A stretch of DNA of 64,000 nucleotides. Origin: Xestospongia bergquistia. Its lineage: Eukaryota; Porifera; Demospongiae; Haplosclerida; Petrosiidae. The stretch spans positions 9,450,101 through 9,514,100 of the forward strand of contig OZ014413.1 of NCBI GenBank assembly GCA_963965975.1. The letters run 5' to 3'. The notes beneath the pieces are model-generated. The model was not told the origin of the DNA and did not search any database. It was given only the letters and a program-made list of their open reading frames with translations. Positions 58,401-64,000 of the stretch are shown here, in pieces (position 1 is the stretch's first letter; the number at the start of each line of letters is the position of its first letter). The position numbers and the translations under genes are program-made.

Positions 58401-58931
58401 GATGGTGACTCTTCAAAAGATGACAGTGAAGGTGATGGAAATTCTTCAAATGGTGATTCCTCAAATGATGATAGTGAAGGTGAAAATGATGACTCCACAA
58501 TTGAAGATACTGTAGACAATGGAAAAATATAGTCTATAATAAACGATGTAATATTAAGTAAACAACTATGAAAATTATTATTGGTAAATTAACAATAGCT
58601 ATCTCCGTTAGTTTGTATGATTATTATTCAAATATTAAAAGAGCCCAAACAAGTAGTAATATTAATAATATTTAATATTGTATTGTTATAAACGGCTCAC
58701 AGATCTGTACGCCAATTATAGTAATTAGCAAAAAGACTTATCTTGCCAATTTACTATTTAATTGTAGGATTTCATTATTACTATTCTTCTTATTATTGGT
58801 GTTATCTTATCTCGGTTTGTTTTCCTTGAAGTGATTGAGCGATAAGCAGAGCCATCCTTATAATTATTATAATAACAGAAAAACTAACTCAGAGTCACAA
58901 CTTGAATCATAGCGAGCAAATCTGGCCTCAT
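47138..58931 (-). CDS. MUC4-like transmembrane mucin: Ser/Pro/Glu repeats, NIDO, AMOP, VWD, cadherin/Ig-like, seven EGF, TM
   Basis: 21 exons read 58931 to 47138: 58889-58931 (putative), 55499-58509, 55301-55439, 54749-54963, 54406-54655, 53858-54086, 52977-53173, 52102-52322, 51663-52014, 51205-51456, 50879-51138, 50490-50589, 50171-50326, 49969-50097, 49759-49881, 49052-49195, 48562-48684, 48366-48512, 48094-48286, 47762-47868, 47138-47241. All phases agree; about 2164 residues. Repeats run to about 985. NIDO (about 1000-1220) has [12 protein letters not shown] and [17 protein letters not shown] (to 1361) has TCPCRLEIL and GICCYNT. VWD has [18 protein letters not shown] and SGLLGNIDG...HTFGQSW. 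EGFs follow ([30 protein letters not shown] and others), then the membrane segment [18 protein letters not shown] and a 70-residue tail with several Tyr, ending EEADVTHL. The order matches vertebrate MUC4, a cell-surface mucin. The first exon ([14 protein letters not shown]) is the weakest part. Confidence 0.9.
49380..49437. repeat. (AT)n run within an intron of the mucin-like gene
   Basis: A pure AT dinucleotide run, absent from the same intron of the other copies. A (GT)n run lies nearby at 48988-49021. Confidence 0.9.
51480..51660. repeat. Degenerate ATCCATTCATCC repeat in an intron
   Basis: Imperfect four-base-periodic repeat (CATCCATCCAT, CATTCATTC) between exons 51205-51456 and 51663-52014; it reaches the donor of the latter. 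The tail of a short ORF running into it ([12 protein letters not shown]) is artefactual, since the true exon ends with CAATCAT and splices to give FGQSW. Confidence 0.8.
52335..52845. repeat. 39-bp minisatellite in a VWD intron
   Basis: About 13 units built from CAGTATAATATAGTATAATG and TAGTAATGTAATACATTA with A/G and C/T variants. It fills most of the intron between 52322 and 52977. No coding consequence. Confidence 0.9.
53215..53425. repeat. Short AT-rich tandem array in an AMOP intron
   Basis: Repeated AAGTTATATTAAAGTTATTA followed by AGATGTAGTTATATTA, four to six imperfect units. Confidence 0.8.
54120..54405. other. Intron of the mucin-like gene, nothing further seen
   Basis: A slightly GC-richer patch at about 54180-54295 (GAAGGAAGTCCGTTCTTTGG) stands out from the AT-rich surroundings, but it has no frame and no recognised motif. 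Confidence 0.35.
55629..58509 (-). repeat. Ser/Pro/Glu-rich coding repeat array of the mucin-like gene
   Basis: About 960 codons made of variants of [11 protein letters not shown] (11 residues) and SPSPSFEE or SPSPSLKE (8 residues), arranged in higher-order blocks of about 60-100 residues, including [19 protein letters not shown]. Each DNA word is close to TCACCATCACCTTCA plus TTTGAAGAG. Because the DNA is a low-complexity repeat, the other minus frame (His/Leu-rich), and plus frames (Asp/Gly/Ser-rich and Met/Val-rich) are also long and open. The Ser/Pro frame is the coding one: it alone splices in phase into the NIDO domain. Ser-rich and nearly Thr-free, it would be a site for O-glycosylation; acidic residues are unusual for mucins. 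Confidence 0.93.
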
Positions 58932-59127
58932 GGTTTCCTCAATAACAGTTCATTACACTTCGGAGAATAAGTCCAACCCTTGCAATGGCGTTTATTTTAA
59001 CTCCAAACAGCTAATCAGCACTTAAAACTTTTTTTTTAAATTGTAACACATAAATGTGAAATTCACACCACAAAACGTCTGAACAATGACCAAGGAACGT
59101 CCAAACAATACAATCCTGCCTAGACCT
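58510..59127. other. 5' region of the mucin-like gene
   Basis: Contains intron 1 (58510-58888), the putative first exon, and an upstream stretch with no gene. An alternative minus-strand start at about 58853 ([13 protein letters not shown]) has no usable donor after it, so I prefer the start at 58931. Confidence 0.4.
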
Positions 59128-59262
59128 TTCTATATAAGGGCACAACTTTCTCTTCCCAAAATCCCAACTTGGCTATTATTTTAGCTGTGAGATCAACAGT
59201 ACAAGCACTTACATCGTTCTTACTTTCGTCACAGCCACTCCTGATGAGCAACGAGGAGAATT
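59128..59262 (+). promoter_or_regulatory. Orphan TATA promoter and short leader with ATG
   Basis: TCTATATAAGG at about 59128-59139 is a good TATA box. Some 110 bases on, after a leader containing GCTGTGAGATCAAC, comes ATGAGCAACGAGGAGAAT (59244), an open start (MSNEENSYIIISII) that stops after 14 codons because, from about 59262, the sequence becomes the 5' side of mucin-like copy 4's 3' flank (homologous to 38665 onward). It looks like the promoter and first codons of a gene whose body was lost or displaced. Confidence 0.35.
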
Positions 59263-59715
59263 CTTATATTATTATAAGCATTATATGATGTGAAATATAC
59301 CATGTACAACATCAATTAAAATGTGAAATTAATTAGATATGACATATTCCTATACAAGGAATGTGAGGGAAATATATTAACTATTAAATTTTATAACATT
59401 GAGTGCTCTCATTCTTCAGGTTCTCATAATAGAATATTTGAAATGATTGGTATTTTCTGCTTAATAATCCTCCAAATTTATATGTATAATATAAAAGATT
59501 GATTCCATCTGCAAAGTCAAAATAAAGGAAGTATTGTATATAAAGTCAATATCATATAACCACTTCAGTATGATGATGATTGATGATCTGTTTTTATAAC
59601 TAGCTATAGAAAGAACACTTAATTAGATCATATGTACAAAGTGTAGATTAAATATATAAATCTTTTAAAATTAAACTATGATCCTCTTCTGAACATATTT
59701 AATAACTTATTAATC

Positions 59716-60283
59716 CTCGGCGCGCATGCGCAGCGAGGTTTATAGTAGTTGGTTTGTCTGTATGTCTGTCTGTTACTGCTTCGTCTCCCTTCTCGAACGG
59801 CTATTTGGCATGAAAACGATATTACTTACCAAGCGGACTGTGAGGATCAGTTTAATCGGACGGTTTTCTCTGAAAATGCGGCGTTGCGGAGATCTAGCGG
59901 TGCTGCCTTAGTGTCCTATTCATCGACTTGCCATTTTTAAATTCAGAGCTAGGGTATTTCCCAAAGTGGCTTGACTTGCAGAACCACAGGGAAATACCCA
60001 ACAACAATATGCAGTGCAGCCCGCCTTTTGATTACAATGACGCTGAAAAAGCGCATGTGTTCTGGAATGCTACTTACCTATCTTGTATAAGCAGTTCCTA
60101 CAAAGCCAACTTAGCCTAACATAAAAAAGGTGTAGGTGGAAATTAGAATAGGATGAGTGTGCTCTGCCAAAGGTATCAATATCTTCTCTTTGAGAAACAT
60201 GTAGGGCATAATTTGATCTCTGCTGATTCCAGACTTTACTTTTGGCACCGAGGGTACAGTTTGCACTTTAGTGCTTTTCATTA
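59716..60283. mobile_element. GC-rich insertion, probable non-autonomous repeat element
   Basis: Compared with the equivalent flank of copies 1 and 2 (about 39055-39070 and +4129), about 570 bp of much more GC-rich DNA are inserted between AATAACTTATTAAT and TTAATTATTG. The repeated TTAAT at both edges could be a target duplication. The left end, CCTCGGCGCGCATGCGCAGC followed by GAGG, is itself a palindrome (core GCGCATGCGC). Near the right end, GCACTTTAGTGC forms a small hairpin. Three short ORFs inside (61-63 codons, for example MRSEVYSSWFVCMSVCYC) match nothing I know. The class is uncertain: MITE or Helitron-like are both possible. Confidence 0.5.
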
Positions 60284-60540
60284 ATTATTGTTGTTATTTT
60301 TTGTTATAATCTATTGTTAACAGTAATGACTATATAATTAAATCAACAATACAGAATACAGCAACAGACTTCTTTCATGTTTATTGTGTTAAAATATAAA
60401 TAAATAAAATAATTATTTATTAAAATTATTGTTATAAATGTATAATAATGCAAACTGATCAGAATGTATTACAAATACTTGAGATAACTAAAGACTATCA
60501 ATATAAACATAGTTCATGTGCTGGTCATGTGACCAAAAAG

Positions 60541-63500
60541 TTAGAGGTGTGTGACATTTGCCTCCTCACTCTCATCAATATGACCTTCATTTAACTTTGT
60601 TTGTGAATGTATCTCAATTTCTTCCATGGACTGGTCATCTGGTGCTAATCAATATCAGATGTACGAAAAAGAGGAGAATAATTTATAGAAACTCTTTTTT
60701 TTAACTATTTATAAAATAAATATTATAACTTGTACATCAATATAATAATAATAATAATAACAATATATATATTGGACTAATAACAGGGGGTCAGGGGGAT
60801 AATTATCTCCCCCCCCCCAATAATTATAGATAAGGGACACATACTCTAAAGTTTGAGTATACTACAGTCATTTATTGACCATATAAACCATTATTAACAG
60901 GGGGTCAGGGGGATAACTGTCCCCCCCCCCCCAATAATTATAGATAAGGTACACATACTCTAAAGTTTGAGTATACTACAGTCATTTATTTACCATGTAA
61001 ACCATTATTAACAGGGGGTCAGGGGGGACATCAAACTATAACAATGAATCCACTGATGTAATTGATATCAATTGAACAGATTTCTTCTTTCATTGTTAGA
61101 ACCCCAACAAAAGGGAATCCCTACTTTACTAACTTGTGAAATTAACACTAACTAATTCTTTGTACCATTTAAATTCTAAAATATATCAACTATATATTCC
61201 AGTGTATATACTATATATGTGTATTAAGATTTGCCGGGTTCATTCAATCAATTGACCAATCAGAAAGGAGATAACAACCAATGCAAACAACTATTATTAA
61301 CTACCTATCCAGTATATAATGTTATATAATTACCTGCTAGATTAATAAATTGTGATTCATAGATATTTTGAACAACATAATTATCATCTTTGATATAGCG
61401 TCCAGCAAATTCATACTTCCCTTTTTTGTTATATTGTTTACTAAAAGAAGAGAAAACAAAACTTTAACATATTATTAAAGATTATTATATGATTAATATA
61501 ATTATCAGTAATTCCTACAACTAATTCATGTTTTGTTGGAAATAAAAAGCCAATTGTTAAAATTTTGATTTTCAATAATTGAACTGCCTCAAATTTAACC
61601 CCAAACTCAAACAATACAATGTTATACATACCAATACATACCAATACATACCAATACATGTATTTAACTACTTACTATACAATAATGATTGGTAAAAAGA
61701 TCAAAATGACAATTAGTAAAGTACCAATAAATGAACCAACAACTATTCCAGCAATAACACCATCTGAAAGACCTCTATCAGTTTGAGTAGGTGAGGAGAT
61801 TAGAGACACAATGGGTGTGGTCATAAAGGTATTAGAACTTGATAACATTGATGATGATGTTACTATAGCTACAGAAATATTGGATAATAAAGTGACATCA
61901 TACATAAAATATAATGACATATCAAAACATTTTATTACACACATACCTAGATCTATTTCAATACATATTGTCCCTTGAAGTTGTGATCCACTTGGACAAG
62001 CACAACTAAAGTTACCCGGAATATTCTGGCAAATTTGGTTGCCATAACAAATAGATTCTTCATTTAGATAAGCTTGAAAACACTCATCAATATCTACAGA
62101 TAGACTTATCATCATTTTGTTAAGATAATATCTATTACTGACCTTTACAAGTTATTCCATCAGTATTAAGGATATAGCCAGTATTACATTGACAAGTAAA
62201 GCTACCATCAGTATTAATACACTGCTGTTCACAAGGATTAGTAGCTGTATTGCATTCATTAATATCTGAAGAACGTGAAGTGGCATGAAGATAGTCAATG
62301 TTGAAGTTATGAACAATTATATTGTAATATTGAATAATTCTTACTAGTATCTTAAATATGTAATAATATTATGTATATGAATTATTTTAGGACTACTCTA
62401 AGAATTACTACAATGCTGTATTAGTCAAATGTAAATAATATATTTTCCTAATGTAATTATATCATCTGAAAACTGCTTATTACACTATATATGTAATTTG
62501 TAAGTAATGTTTGGACTTTTCTGATCTAAATATTATTTGATAATAAGAATGACTGTCATTTCTTTCTAGTATATGCTAAGTGTGTGTGTATGTGTGTGTG
62601 TGTTAATATCTGTTATAGTACTTATGTCTTACCAGTACAATTCATATTGTTAGAGTCCAAGACATATCCACTAAGACAATAACATGTTTCAATTGATGAA
62701 CTATTATTGTTAATATTTGATAATACACATAGCTGTTCACATTTATTGATATCAGGACATTTTCTATCAGGATTAACTAGAGAATAAAATAATATAATGA
62801 CATATTTAATACTGAAAAATACAAGAGAATGAAAAAGTATTTTTGACACTAATATTTATTACCAAAATTTCTAATCTGGTATTACAATAATGTAAGTGAA
62901 TATAACTATATACAATAGTCACTATATTATATTATAACTTATATATACAATAGTCATTATATTATATTATACATATATATACAATAGTCATTATATTATA
63001 TTATAACTTATATATACAATAGTCATTATATTATATTATACATATATATACAATAGTCACTATATTATATTATAACTTATATAGTCACTCTATTATATTG
63101 TATTGGAATATGATGATCATAATATTAGATTAGAGTAAATGATAGTAATACATTTGAAACCATGACAATTTGAAATAATAGTTAATTAAACTCTAGTTAA
63201 TAAATAGATGACATGTGTTGTGTAATAGTTAATTAAACTATTAATTACTTAATTAAACTGCAATTAATTAATAGAGTGTTTATATTATATTACCTACACA
63301 ACTTCTTGTATCATTTTGTAAAACAAATCCATCATAACAAGAACAATTAAATGAACCAATTGTATTTATACAAAGTTGTTGACAATTATGAAGAAATCGT
63401 GAACACTCATTGACATCTATATAAAACAAAAAAATTATAAACCATCAGAGAAAAAAATACAATGAGCAGAGATTAGTAGATATATAAATCTTGTAATCCT

Positions 63501-64000
63501 TACCATTACAAGTGTGGTTATCAGTAGCTAACATAAAACCTGAATTACATTGACATTCAAAACTACCAATAATATTGACACATCTTTGTGAACATATACT
63601 TGACAGAGTAGAGTTAGCGCATTCATCAATATCTTAAAATAAAAATAATAAATAAGAATTATCAAATATAAATATTAATAACTTTTAATATTAGTTTGGA
63701 CGTACCAATACAAGCAGCACCATCTCCTGTATATCCTGAGGGACAATCAGGACACATTCCTCCAACAGCTGGAGGTTTATTATCAATGCATTCAGCATCA
63801 TTGAAGCAAGATATTTGACTGCAACCATCAGCATCATTTTCACAAAAGTCACCATCATAAGCTAGAAGATATAAACAGTAAAGATATTAACAATATCAAA
63901 TCAATAGTCTATAATATTATAGTACATTATGTATAACAATAGAAGTAAGAATAAATGAAGTCATTATCATTATAAGCTAGAAGACACACAAATCAGGTCA
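60541..64000 (-). CDS. Mucin-like gene copy 4, 3' half, intact so far, runs off the right edge
   Basis: Exons: 63706-63861, 63504-63632, 63294-63416, 62633-62776, 62143-62265, 61947-62093, 61676-61868, 61334-61440, 60541-60644 (TAA at 60541). Lengths equal those of the complete gene (156, 129, 123, 144, 123, 147, 193, 107, 104) and all phases agree. It encodes the EGF domains with [20 protein letters not shown] and [18 protein letters not shown], the membrane segment ([19 protein letters not shown]) and the full Tyr-containing tail. The next 5' exon should start just beyond base 64000. Nothing seen marks it as a pseudogene; it is probably a second full gene of the same type. Confidence 0.85.
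60786..61035. repeat. Duplicated G-run/C-run intronic element
   Basis: CAGGGGGTCAGGGGGATAA, then a run of 9-13 C, then AATAATTATAGATAAGG, occurs twice here and once in the last intron of each other copy (39734, 43863, and 47374 with a shorter G block). On the minus (transcribed) strand the C run is poly-G. G and C runs could pair into a hairpin. Confidence 0.75.

Noticed and set aside
55597..58500. His/Leu-rich minus-strand ORFs (447 and 508 codons)
   Set aside because: Second frame of the same coding repeat; not compatible with the exon phases.
59726..60119. Three overlapping 61-63 codon plus-strand ORFs
   Set aside because: They lie in the inserted GC-rich element, overlap each other in different frames and show no domain; likely chance.

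Overview
The window looks like nuclear DNA of a basal animal, most likely a demosponge (an Amphimedon-type genome is my guess). It is AT-rich. Genes are split into small exons with GT/AG introns often only 60-300 bp long, and intergenic spaces are short. The recognisable genes are animal genes (MYCBP2/Highwire, cytosolic histidyl-tRNA synthetase, a MUC4-like NIDO-AMOP-VWD-EGF membrane protein). Exon boundaries below were read by eye from splice sites and reading-frame continuity; no alignment program was run.

1-7.8 kb: the first exons of a MYCBP2 homologue (minus strand, running off the left edge) and a complete 13-exon HARS gene (plus strand) form a head-to-head pair with 303 bp between start codons. 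HARS intron 3 holds an antisense two-exon gene (A) and a 52-bp minisatellite built from the HARS exon 4 splice acceptor.

7.8-38.3 kb: a repeatedly duplicated landscape. Pieces of HARS (mostly 3' exons, all plus strand) alternate with members of an unrecognised gene family on the minus strand (A-H). The family encodes small proteins, some with a single membrane segment, with an acidic, Tyr/Cys-containing tail of near-identical 35-residue repeats. The usual unit is tail-to-tail: HARS 3' exons pointing right, family gene pointing left. Most HARS pieces are broken; the one at 35.5-36.5 kb keeps exons 9-13 fully open. The minisatellite recurs at 9.9 and 19.6 kb. The 23.4-25.1 kb stretch is different: a promoter-like segment and decayed ORFs of unknown identity.

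37.5-64 kb: a minus-strand cluster of a MUC4-like gene. The complete copy (47.1-58.9 kb, 21 exons, about 2164 residues) reads: possible signal peptide, about 970 residues of Ser/Pro/Glu repeats, NIDO, AMOP, VWD, a cadherin/Ig-like domain, seven EGF-like domains, membrane segment, short tail. Downstream lie two truncated copies within or next to a 4129-bp tandem duplication that seems identical between copies; both have lost the membrane segment and one EGF exon. Upstream is a further, so far intact, 3' half that leaves the window at the right edge. A GC-rich repeat-like insertion and an orphan TATA promoter sit between the complete copy and the rightmost one.

How they work together: HARS charges tRNA-His in the cytosol and MYCBP2 is a ubiquitin ligase; their link is only a shared promoter. 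The mucin-like gene is a cell-surface or matrix protein. The tail-repeat family has no known role; its spread together with HARS fragments is best read as repeated segmental duplication, and whether any product is made is open.
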